Shown: in pieces, positions 44,503-53,274 of the stretch | Layout of the letters: every line of letters starts with the position of its first letter | Position numbering within the stretch: the stretch's first letter is position 1 | Source of the DNA: Candidatus Hydrogenedentota bacterium | GTDB lineage: Bacteria > Hydrogenedentota > Hydrogenedentia > Hydrogenedentales > CAILVY01 | NCBI GenBank assembly: GCA_903837785.1 | Contig: CAILVY010000362.1 | Location: 31,616-95,615 of the forward strand | Direction: 5' to 3' | DNA: 64,000 nt | Notes under the pieces: model-generated | What the model saw: only the letters and a program-made list of their open reading frames with translations | Database searches by the model: none | Told to the model about the DNA's origin: nothing | Translations under genes and position numbers: made by a program

Positions 44503-46917
44503 ATGTATTACATCGCTGTATTGACTTCATTGCTCGCCGCCAGCCTGTCCGCAGCGGCCGAGACGCCGCGCGAGTTGTTCTGGGCATGGGGCAATCCGGA
44601 AATGGCCCAGCCCGGTCCGCACACTTCGTCCTCGTTTGCACAGGCCAGCCCGATGGAGCGTGCGCGGATCCTCGGCGCGCCCAACGTGATCATGGCTGGG
44701 CAGGGACTGCCGGACTCGGATGAAGCGGCCGAGACTGGAATGGCGGCGCTCCAAGATGCGCACAGCATCGTCTGGGAAATCAGTTCTCCCAAAGTGAACG
44801 GGCAGGCCACCTTCGACTACAGCGCCTTGATCGCCCGCGTCAAGCGGCTCGCCGCGCGCCACGCGAAGATTGAGGGCGTGTTGCTTGACGATATGAGCAC
44901 TGTCTCCGTCAGCGCGGGACTCAAACCGGAACACATCCGCGGCATCCGCGATCAACTCGGCGCGGACCACAGCCGCATTCGCATCTGGGGGGTGGTCTAC
45001 ACGATGAATCTGCGGGACGCCGGGTTGGCGGCGTATATCCAGGAATTGGATGTCATCAATCTGTGGACATGGCACGCGCGCGACCTGCCCAAACTCGAAG
45101 AGAACGTCGCCTATTGCTCGGCGCAGTGGCCCGACAAGCCCATCGTCCTCGGACTCTATCTCCATGACTACGGCGAGGGCAGAAGCATGCCCGCCGATTT
45201 GCTGCGGCAGGAGAACGCCACCGCGCTCGCGCTCGCGCGCGATAAGCGCATCCAGGGAATCGTCTATCTCACGATCGACAACGAGCCGGAGGCAGTCGCG
45301 CAAACCGCGCAATGGCTCCGCGGACAGACCGGCGAGGCCCCGGCCGAACGCCCCCTGCAACTCACCGCTCCGCAGGAATGGAGCTTCTCCGGCGACCCCT
45401 GGACCCAGGATCAGGACGGCGTCATGCGCCCGCCCGATGCGCGAAACCTGCATAGCCGCGCATTCTGGACGGCCTCTCAGTTCGCCGACGCCACGATCGA
45501 GTTCGAATACAATGCGAGCTACCGCGAGACGGGCACAGGCAACGCGGGACTCATCATGCGCGCGTCAGGCCCGAACCACTTCTACTACGTCCACTTCCCT
45601 TGGGGCGGCCAACAACTGCGGGCCAAGCATTTCTGGGCCGGCGTAGCCAAAGTCGAGGGGGATGCGTATCAGCGCAATCTTGCCTTCGAGTATGTGCCCG
45701 GCGTGCCGAGCGAAACCGATCGCTGGTATCATGTGCGGGTCGAGGCGAAAGGGCCGCGGCTTCGCGTTTGGGTGGACGGCCGCGCTGCCCTGGACCTCAC
45801 GGATGATACGTACGCCCAAGGCTGCGTGGGCTTCGCCGGATACGGGTGGTACGCCTTCCGAAACGTGCGCGTATCCGGCGCGGCGCTCTCCGCGCAGGAA
45901 TGGAAACCGGCCCCGCTCCCCGCCCATCATTTCAACGTCGGACTCGACAGCCAGGTGATGCCCAGCGGATGCATCGCGCCAAACGGCGACATCCTTCTCG
46001 CCCAGGCCAGCAAACTCGTCCGCTCGAAGGACAAAGGCCGTACTTGGAATGCCCTCGAATCGCTTCCGGCAGCGCTTGGCGAGGTCGGCGATTACGGATG
46101 TTCCCTCTTCCGTGCCGGCGACTCCCTCCGCGTAATGATATATCGATCCCAGGATGCGGTGAAGAAACCCGTCCCGGAGATTGCGATCGCCGCCTCCGAT
46201 GACGACGGTGCCACTTGGACGGAGCCCGTCGCCTCGCAGGTCGCCCCGGAATGGCCCGCGCTCCCGAAGAACCTCGTGCCGTACGGCCCCGTGCATGTCA
46301 CACAGGACGGCGCATGGCTCCGCTTTCTGCTCGGAAGCGCGAAGGAAGACACGGCCGCGTTCACCGACGTGCGCACCTGGAGCGCGACGCACGCGAAGGC
46401 CTACGTCATACGCAGCACGGATCAGGGCGCGAGTTGGACGGCCCCCATCGATATCGACTGGCCCTCCTGGACCGATGCGAAACGCGGCACGCTCCCCGGC
46501 TCGCTCGATCTGACCGAACCCTCGGCCGTCGTCATGGGCAACACGGTCATGGTCCTCGTCCGGCCCGTGTACAGCCAGACGATGTGGCAATGCTGGTCAA
46601 ACGACGCCGGTGCCACGTGGGACGCCGCGTCCCGGGTCACGTTCCCGGGCTACGCGCAATCCATCGCGCGCACCCAGTCCGGAGCGCTCGTGTGCGCGCA
46701 CCGCTATCCGCAGTATGCGCTCAACGTGAGCCGGGACGGCGGATTGAACTGGGACGCCGGGACCATCATCGACTATCCCGTGTGGGGGATGGGATGCGCC
46801 CTCGAAGTCGAAGCGGAGCTGCTCCTCTGCACGTACATGAACGCTGAACGCAGTCAGCCGCTGCTCGCACAGCTTGTCCGCGTCACGCAGGACCGAATCG
46901 AGCCCGTGATGCCGTAG
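44503..46917 (+). CDS. Three-module secreted protein: TIM-barrel-like domain, LamG/DUF1080-like domain, BNR/sialidase-like propeller
   Basis: Signal peptide MYYIAVLTSLLAASLSAAA. Middle RNLHSRAFWTASQFADATIEFEY...GLIMRASGPNHFYYVHF. Asp-boxes SKDKGRTW, SDDDGATW, STDQGASW, SNDAGATW, SRDGGLNW. Confidence 0.75.
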   Translation: MYYIAVLTSLLAASLSAAAETPRELFWAWGNPEMAQPGPHTSSSFAQASPMERARILGAPNVIMAGQGLPDSDEAAETGMAALQDAHSIVWEISSPKVNGQATFDYSALIARVKRLAARHAKIEGVLLDDMSTVSVSAGLKPEHIRGIRDQLGADHSRIRIWGVVYTMNLRDAGLAAYIQELDVINLWTWHARDLPKLEENVAYCSAQWPDKPIVLGLYLHDYGEGRSMPADLLRQENATALALARDKRIQGIVYLTIDNEPEAVAQTAQWLRGQTGEAPAERPLQLTAPQEWSFSGDPWTQDQDGVMRPPDARNLHSRAFWTASQFADATIEFEYNASYRETGTGNAGLIMRASGPNHFYYVHFPWGGQQLRAKHFWAGVAKVEGDAYQRNLAFEYVPGVPSETDRWYHVRVEAKGPRLRVWVDGRAALDLTDDTYAQGCVGFAGYGWYAFRNVRVSGAALSAQEWKPAPLPAHHFNVGLDSQVMPSGCIAPNGDILLAQASKLVRSKDKGRTWNALESLPAALGEVGDYGCSLFRAGDSLRVMIYRSQDAVKKPVPEIAIAASDDDGATWTEPVASQVAPEWPALPKNLVPYGPVHVTQDGAWLRFLLGSAKEDTAAFTDVRTWSATHAKAYVIRSTDQGASWTAPIDIDWPSWTDAKRGTLPGSLDLTEPSAVVMGNTVMVLVRPVYSQTMWQCWSNDAGATWDAASRVTFPGYAQSIARTQSGALVCAHRYPQYALNVSRDGGLNWDAGTIIDYPVWGMGCALEVEAELLLCTYMNAERSQPLLAQLVRVTQDRIEPVMP

Positions 46918-46944
46918 CCCGCAACGCCATTGCTTTTCCTGGGT

Positions 46945-48807
46945 CTATCTAGGCCAGACTTTAAGCTTCTGGGTTCCGCCTTCGGGCAGCTCGAACGGGC
47001 CGGGATACGGATTGGCCGCATTCCGTTTCGCGCCGAGATAATCCGTATCCAGGCTCAGCGGCGTGTCGTCCGGACGCACATAGGGAAGCCCCGGGATCTT
47101 CGCCTTGCCGAGGGACTCCGTCGTGACCAGCGCGTGCACCTGTTCCGCGCCCCAGGCCTTGTCCAGCGTGATGTGCAGATACACGCCGTCCTGTTCCTCG
47201 ACAAGCTTGATGCCGGGGTCAACGTTCTTCTGCACGAACGGGTGCTCTTCCTGTTTCGAAGGTTTGGCTCCGTGCAGAAACACGTTGCCCGACATCCAGA
47301 CCGGCAGGACCGCTTTGTCGTAGTCTCCCAGCCCGTTGCCGCTCACGAAAAGGTTGTTGTAGAAGCGATCATCGCCGCCTTCGATATTCCGGAGACCGGC
47401 CACCTCAGTGGAATGCGCCTTGTGAAACGGCGTCTCCCGGCTCAGTTCCGGCCGGGGATTGAGCCGGCCCGCCATCAGGTTGTGCGCATACGCCCCGCCT
47501 TCCGACATGTCGAGCAGCGCGTTCTTCGAAAGGAACACGTTGTTGTCCACCACAAACGGGCCATGATCCACCTCGACAAACAGGTCCTCACTCGCGTTCT
47601 CGTGAAGCAGGTTGCCGGTCACCCGCGTGCCCTGCGCCATCCAGTCCAGCCAGATGCCCCGCGTCGTGCGGAAAATGTGGTTGCGGCTGATCTCCGTGTC
47701 GATGGCCGCGTGAATCTTGATGCCCGCCATTTCGGCCCCGGTGAACAGGCATCGAACATGAATGTCATGAATCGTGTTCCCCGTGATGACACTGAACGCC
47801 GCCCCCAGGCTCCCCACGATTCCCGATTGTTCGCAGTGCGATATCGTGTTGTTGCGCACGACGTGATGGCCGATCGTCTCCCGGTGCCAGCCATTCGCCA
47901 GGGCGCGCTCGATGGTTTTCACGTAGCCTTCGGCAGTGTCGGCCGACGTGTTGTCCCACTGATCGCCGTACTTCCCAAGCGTTATGCCCGTGCACTTCGA
48001 ATGGCTGATCACGTTGTTCTCGATGACCCAGCCCATGCTCCAGTGCGTGCCCAACAGCCCGATTTGCTCCGCCGTCGGCGGCGCCCACTGCGTGGCCGCA
48101 TGCCGCATGATGAAACCGCGCACGGTTAGATAGTTCACGCCCGGCTTCTCCGGATAGAAAACAGCCCAGCGGACATTGATCTCCACGAGTTCCTCGTTGG
48201 GATTCTTCTTGCCGAACTGTCCCCAGAGCGTCGTGGACGTCTCGTTCACCTGGCCGAACCACAGCGGCGTGGCGCCGGCCGGCTTGAGCACTTCCTCCAG
48301 CGAAGCCCCTTCCATGAGCCAGTCCCCGTTCAGATACACCGCGCCCGTGTGATGCGCCTGCTTCAGGGGATTGAACCAGTCCCCGTGAATGAGATCCTGA
48401 TAGGGATTGTAGGCCCCGAAGAACGTGTTCGGGATCGTCACTTTCCACGTCTCGTTCTCAGCTTTCTCCCAGCCTTTGACGGCTTCGGATCCCCTGATCT
48501 CGACTGTCTCGCCCGGGGCGGCTTGATAGACAATGCGCTTTGCATCGGATTCCCCGCCGCGCGGCGGGCTCACGCGCTCGCGATACAGCCCCGCGTGAAC
48601 CGTCACAGCATCGCCCGGCTGCGCCAGCGCGGCCGCCGCCGAGATCGTCCGCAGCGGATGCGCCGCGGAACCGTCATTGGCATCGTCCCCGTTCACGGAG
48701 ACATGCAGTTCCCTCGGCGCGGGCGTGGACGGCGCTGCGAATGCGGTGGCCGCGCTCATGCCCGCGGCAACGAGAACAAGAATGGAAAACGCAGTGAGGC
48801 TTCTCAT
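46945..48807 (-). CDS. Secreted right-handed parallel beta-helix protein (possible polysaccharide lyase)
   Basis: Signal peptide MRSLTAFSILVLVAAGMSAATAFA. ELHVSVNGDDANDGSAAHPLRTISAAAALAQPGDAVTVHAGLYRERV (DUF1565-like) and beta-helix repeats (NTISHCEQSGIVGSLGAAFSVITGNTIHDI). Confidence 0.82.
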   Translation of the reverse strand: MRSLTAFSILVLVAAGMSAATAFAAPSTPAPRELHVSVNGDDANDGSAAHPLRTISAAAALAQPGDAVTVHAGLYRERVSPPRGGESDAKRIVYQAAPGETVEIRGSEAVKGWEKAENETWKVTIPNTFFGAYNPYQDLIHGDWFNPLKQAHHTGAVYLNGDWLMEGASLEEVLKPAGATPLWFGQVNETSTTLWGQFGKKNPNEELVEINVRWAVFYPEKPGVNYLTVRGFIMRHAATQWAPPTAEQIGLLGTHWSMGWVIENNVISHSKCTGITLGKYGDQWDNTSADTAEGYVKTIERALANGWHRETIGHHVVRNNTISHCEQSGIVGSLGAAFSVITGNTIHDIHVRCLFTGAEMAGIKIHAAIDTEISRNHIFRTTRGIWLDWMAQGTRVTGNLLHENASEDLFVEVDHGPFVVDNNVFLSKNALLDMSEGGAYAHNLMAGRLNPRPELSRETPFHKAHSTEVAGLRNIEGGDDRFYNNLFVSGNGLGDYDKAVLPVWMSGNVFLHGAKPSKQEEHPFVQKNVDPGIKLVEEQDGVYLHITLDKAWGAEQVHALVTTESLGKAKIPGLPYVRPDDTPLSLDTDYLGAKRNAANPYPGPFELPEGGTQKLKVWPR

Positions 48808-49084
48808 GGCTCCGCGACTCCTTGCTTTGTGTCCCTGGCGATGTCGTCCTGAAGTATCTTCCGTGCGGCCATGAAACCAGAAAACCCGTTCCAGGTGCAA
48901 TACGCTGGCGCCCGCTCGCCCCGTTCCCGTCCGATAGACTGCTCATCTTTGCACGGCGAAAACTGCCCGGGCGCTCTGATAGACTTCCGGAGTTCGGGTG
49001 CAGGCGCCTCGAAGGCCGGCGGTCTGTGCGGCCGATCTGTCAGGAACAAGGCGATTGAACACGGCCAAACCTGGGAAGCAATCC

Positions 49085-52000
49085 ATGATGAATATGCACG
49101 TTGCACGCACACTCGTTGCACGACTCTCCGCACGGCTTAGGAACGGGCTCCCTCTGAGCTTCGGCATGCTCGCCGCCTGTGTCTTCTGCGCGTCTTTGGC
49201 AAGTGCCGAAGCGGACAGCCTGAAGGAGGAATTCGTCTCGCCGCCCGACGCCGCGCGCCCGTGGGTCTACTGGTTCTTCATGGACGGCAACCTCACGCGC
49301 GATGGCATCACGGCCGATCTCGAAGCCATGAACAAGGCCGGCATCGGCGGCGCCATCTGCATGGAAGTGGGCATCGGCATTGAACGCGGACCCGTGGAAT
49401 TCATGAGTCCAGCCTGGCAGGAACTGATCGGGCATGCCTTCTCCGAGGCCAATCGCCTCGGCCTGCAACTGGCCATGGCGGCGGGTCCCGGGTGGTGCGG
49501 CACCGGCGGGCCGTGGGTGAAGCCCGACCAATCCATGCAGCACCTCGTTGCGAGCGAAACCGCTGCGCGGGGCCCCGCCAGGTTCGACGCGGTCCTGCCG
49601 CGGCCCCAACCGCGCAAGCCCTTCTTTGGCGAGGACACACTCACGCCCGAACTGCACAAGGCCTGGCAGGACTTCTATCAGGACGTGGCCCTGCTCGCCT
49701 TTCCCACGCCCGCAGGGAATGCCCGGCTGGCCGATGCCGACGAGAAGGCGCTCTACTTTCGCGCCCCCTACTCCTCGCAGCCCGGCGTGAAACCCTTCCT
49801 TCCGGCCCCGGCCGAACATCCCGAAACACCGGGGGATCACTGCATCGACGCCGGCAAGACTATCGAGTTAACCGGGAAACTCGACCCGGACGGGCGTCTC
49901 CTGTGGGACGTTCCGCCGGGCGATTGGACGATCATGCGTTTCGGACGCACGATCACCGGCCAGACGTCGCGGCCCGCTCCCGCGCCGGGACTGGGACTCG
50001 AATCGGACAAGTTCGACCCCGCCGCAATGGACGCCCATTTCGCGGCCTTCATCGAAACCCTCCTGAGGAAGGTGGGCGAACCCGTGGCGCCGGGACGCGG
50101 ATTGACCACGCTGCACTTTGACAGTTGGGAAATGAGTTCGCAGAACTGGTCGCCGAAATTCCGCGACGAGTTCAAGGCGAGGCGAGGCTATGATCCGGCG
50201 CCCTTCCTGCCGGCCATGAGCGGACGCATCGTGGACTCCGTCGAAGTCTCCGAGCGCTTTCTCTGGGACCTGCGCCAAACGGCCCAGGAACTCGTGATCG
50301 AGAATCATGTGCTGCGCCTCAAGACCCTGGGGCAAAAGCATGGACTTGAACTCTCCATTGAGCCGTACGACCTGAATCCCTGTTCCGATCTCCTGCTGGG
50401 CAGTGCGGCGGACGTGCCCATGTGCGAGTTCTGGTCCAAAGGTTGGGACTTCCCCACGGAGTATGGCTGCGTCGAGGCCTCCTCAATCGCGCATGTCACG
50501 GGAAAGTCCATCGTCGGTGCCGAGGCGTTCACCGGAAAACCGGGCGAAGACTGGCAACAGTATCCCGCTTCCATGAAAGAACAGGGCGACTGGGCGCTGT
50601 GCGCCGGCATCAACCGCTTCGTCTTTCACCGCTATCAGGCGCAGCCCTGGCTCGACCGCTATCCCGGCATGACTATGGGCCCATACGGCGTCCACTGGGA
50701 ACGCACGCAGACGTGGTGGGATTTCGCGGGTGCCTATCACCGCTATCTGAGCCGGTGCCAGCAGATGCTTCGCCGAGGCCTCTTCGTCGCAGACATCCTC
50801 TATCTCGCGCCCGAAGGCGCGCCGAGCGTCTTCTGCCCGCCGCCTTCCGCCTTCCAGGACGGATTCCAGGACCGGCGTGGTTATACGTTTGATGGATGCG
50901 CGCCCGATATCCTGATCGATCACGCTTCCGTACAGGATGGGCGAATTGTCTTCCCCGACGGCATGAGCTATCGGATGCTCGTATTGCCGCGCTTCGACAC
51001 CATGACACCCCGCCTGCTCCAGAAGATCACCGAACTCGTTGAAGACGGCGCTGTTGTCCTGGGCGCGCCGCCCCGCAAGTCGCCCAGCCTTTCGGGCTAC
51101 CCCGCGTGTGACGGGCACGTGCGCGAACTTGCCGCGAAACTCTGGGGCGCAGGCGAAGCGGTGCCCCGGCGCGATATGGGCACGGGACAGATCATCCTCG
51201 ACACCGCAGCGCCGGCCGGCGGACAGGCAAAGGCTTCAGAACTCTATCCCGACTACGCCACGACCGCAAAATTGCTCTCGGATATGGGGCTGCCCCCCGA
51301 TTTCGATACGGACGGCAACCTCCGCCACATCCATCGCCGCGACGGGGGGGCGGACTTCTATTTCATCGCCAACCGTAACGGCGAAACGCAGGCCGCAACC
51401 TGCCGTTTCCGTGTCTCCGGCCGTCAGCCCGAGTGGTGGAATCCCATGACCGGCGCCTGCCGCGACTTGCCGGATTTCATCACGAAAGAGGGCGTCACGG
51501 CCCTTCCCGTGCGCCTGGATGCGTATGAAAGCGGATTCGTCATATTCCGAAAACCGATTGCAACGGACGCGCGAAGGGGAGCGAACTTCCCGGAGCGCAG
51601 CACCGTCCTCACGCTTGCGGCGCCGTGGAACGTCTCTTTCGATCCCAAATGGGGCGGCCCGGAACGGGTTGTGTTCGCCCATCTTGAAGACTGGAGCAAG
51701 CGCCCCGAACCAGGCATCAGGCACTACTCCGGAAAGGCCGTGTACCGCACCACGTTTGACTGTCCCGCGGATGCGGCAAAGGGCCGCTGTTATCTCTCCC
51801 TGGGGGCGGTGAAGAATCTTGCCGCGATAGCCCTCAACGGCACGGACCTCGGCGTCGTGTGGTGCGACCCGTGGCGGGCGGAGATTCCGGGCGGAGTACT
51901 CAAAGAGCACGGCAACGCGCTCGAAATCACGGTCGCGAATCTCTGGATCAACCGGCTCATTGGCGATGCCGCCTTGCCCCAGGAGAAACGGCTGACGTGG

Positions 52001-52099
52001 ACCACCTATAACCCGTTCCATCCGGATTCCCCCCTGCAGGAATCAGGCCTGCTCGGGCCGGTCACCATTCAGTGTGAAGACCCGGCAAGGGCCAACTGA
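49085..52099 (+). CDS. GH106-like alpha-L-rhamnosidase family protein
   Basis: FVSPPDAARPWVYWFFMDGNLTRDGITADLEAMNKAGIGGAICMEVGIGIERGPVEFMSPAWQELIGHAFSEANRLGLQLAMAAGPGWCGTGGPWV is the typical GH106-like N-terminus. C-terminal jelly-roll GDVLKEHGNALEITVANLWINRLIGD-like block. Confidence 0.87.
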   Translation: MMNMHVARTLVARLSARLRNGLPLSFGMLAACVFCASLASAEADSLKEEFVSPPDAARPWVYWFFMDGNLTRDGITADLEAMNKAGIGGAICMEVGIGIERGPVEFMSPAWQELIGHAFSEANRLGLQLAMAAGPGWCGTGGPWVKPDQSMQHLVASETAARGPARFDAVLPRPQPRKPFFGEDTLTPELHKAWQDFYQDVALLAFPTPAGNARLADADEKALYFRAPYSSQPGVKPFLPAPAEHPETPGDHCIDAGKTIELTGKLDPDGRLLWDVPPGDWTIMRFGRTITGQTSRPAPAPGLGLESDKFDPAAMDAHFAAFIETLLRKVGEPVAPGRGLTTLHFDSWEMSSQNWSPKFRDEFKARRGYDPAPFLPAMSGRIVDSVEVSERFLWDLRQTAQELVIENHVLRLKTLGQKHGLELSIEPYDLNPCSDLLLGSAADVPMCEFWSKGWDFPTEYGCVEASSIAHVTGKSIVGAEAFTGKPGEDWQQYPASMKEQGDWALCAGINRFVFHRYQAQPWLDRYPGMTMGPYGVHWERTQTWWDFAGAYHRYLSRCQQMLRRGLFVADILYLAPEGAPSVFCPPPSAFQDGFQDRRGYTFDGCAPDILIDHASVQDGRIVFPDGMSYRMLVLPRFDTMTPRLLQKITELVEDGAVVLGAPPRKSPSLSGYPACDGHVRELAAKLWGAGEAVPRRDMGTGQIILDTAAPAGGQAKASELYPDYATTAKLLSDMGLPPDFDTDGNLRHIHRRDGGADFYFIANRNGETQAATCRFRVSGRQPEWWNPMTGACRDLPDFITKEGVTALPVRLDAYESGFVIFRKPIATDARRGANFPERSTVLTLAAPWNVSFDPKWGGPERVVFAHLEDWSKRPEPGIRHYSGKAVYRTTFDCPADAAKGRCYLSLGAVKNLAAIALNGTDLGVVWCDPWRAEIPGGVLKEHGNALEITVANLWINRLIGDAALPQEKRLTWTTYNPFHPDSPLQESGLLGPVTIQCEDPARAN

Positions 52100-52126
52100 C
52101 CGCCGGAAATAAGAGAGGAGCTTGTC

Positions 52127-53224
52127 ATGCGAAAACAAATGCTGTTGCTGGGCCTGCTTGCAGGCGCGTCTCTTCTGGCTCCTTCCGCAGGCGCTGCGGG
52201 AACAACGATTGTCCCGACGGCGAAGAAGACGGTGTACCCCGACGGCCGCCCTTCCGCCGCCCTCCGCCTCGACGCGGTCGATCAGGGCGTCGTGCTCAAG
52301 CACGGCGACGGGCCGGGACAATGCGATTATCTCGGCGCTCGCGATATCTGGGTCTTCGAAGCGGATGGCACCTACTACATGCATTATGACGGCGCCGGGC
52401 CCAAAGGCTGGCTGGCCTGCCTCGCCACAAGCAAGGACTTGCTGCATTGGGAGAAGAAAGGTCCCGTGCTCGATTTCGGCAAGCCGGGCCAGGACGACTC
52501 CGCCTCCGCCTCCTACGGTGTGACCCATTTCGACGGCAAGACGTGGCACATGTTCTACCTCGGCACGCCGCACACGTCTCCGGCCCCCGACCTCATTCCC
52601 GCATTCCCTTATCTCACGATGAAGGCACGCGCTGACTCGCCGGCCGGGCCGTGGACGAAACAGCGCGACGTCATCCCGTTCCGATGCACCCCCAATACGT
52701 ACTACGATGTGACCGCCAGCCCCGGACACATCATCCAGCAGGGCGGGGAATACCGGATGTTCTTCAGTGCCGCGTCCGAGGACAGCAAAGGCACGCACCG
52801 CACGATCAGCATCGCGCGAAGCAACAACTTGAACGGCCCGTGGCGAATCGATCCCCAGCCCATCGTGCCCCCGGCCGAACAAATCGAGAATACGTCCCTC
52901 TACTTCGAACCGGCCAATCAAACGTGGTTCCTGTTCACGAACCACATTGGATTGGATGGCGGCGAATTCACCGATGCCGTCTGGGTCTACTGGACGAAAG
53001 ACCTCAACACGTGGGACGTGAAGAACAAAGCCGTCGTGCTCGACGGCGCGAATTGCGCCTGGAGCCGGAAGTGCATCGGCCTGCCCTCCGTCGTCAAATC
53101 CGGCAATCGCCTGGCCGTCTTCTACGACGCCCCCGGCGGCGACAGCACAAGCCACATGAAGCGCGACGTTGGCTTGGCCTGGCTGGACCTGCCTTTGCTG
53201 CTGCCAGCGAAAACGGAACAATGA
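52127..53224 (+). CDS. Secreted GH43/GH32-like beta-propeller glycosidase
   Basis: MRKQMLLLGLLAGASLLAPSAGA signal peptide. ARDIWVFEADGTYYMHYDGAGPKGWLACLATSKDLLHWEKKGPVLDFG is typical of five-bladed propeller glycosidases. Confidence 0.8.
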   Translation: MRKQMLLLGLLAGASLLAPSAGAAGTTIVPTAKKTVYPDGRPSAALRLDAVDQGVVLKHGDGPGQCDYLGARDIWVFEADGTYYMHYDGAGPKGWLACLATSKDLLHWEKKGPVLDFGKPGQDDSASASYGVTHFDGKTWHMFYLGTPHTSPAPDLIPAFPYLTMKARADSPAGPWTKQRDVIPFRCTPNTYYDVTASPGHIIQQGGEYRMFFSAASEDSKGTHRTISIARSNNLNGPWRIDPQPIVPPAEQIENTSLYFEPANQTWFLFTNHIGLDGGEFTDAVWVYWTKDLNTWDVKNKAVVLDGANCAWSRKCIGLPSVVKSGNRLAVFYDAPGGDSTSHMKRDVGLAWLDLPLLLPAKTEQ

Positions 53225-53274
53225 CGCAGTACGCGTGTGATACGACCGCGCACGGAGCAACGGAGAGAATGAGC

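Noticed and set aside
52651-53274. N-terminal 208 residues of the 815-aa ORF 52651-55098
   Set aside because: Overlaps the GH43-like gene in another frame and is Arg/His-rich. Signal peptide and RBS place the real start near 53275.
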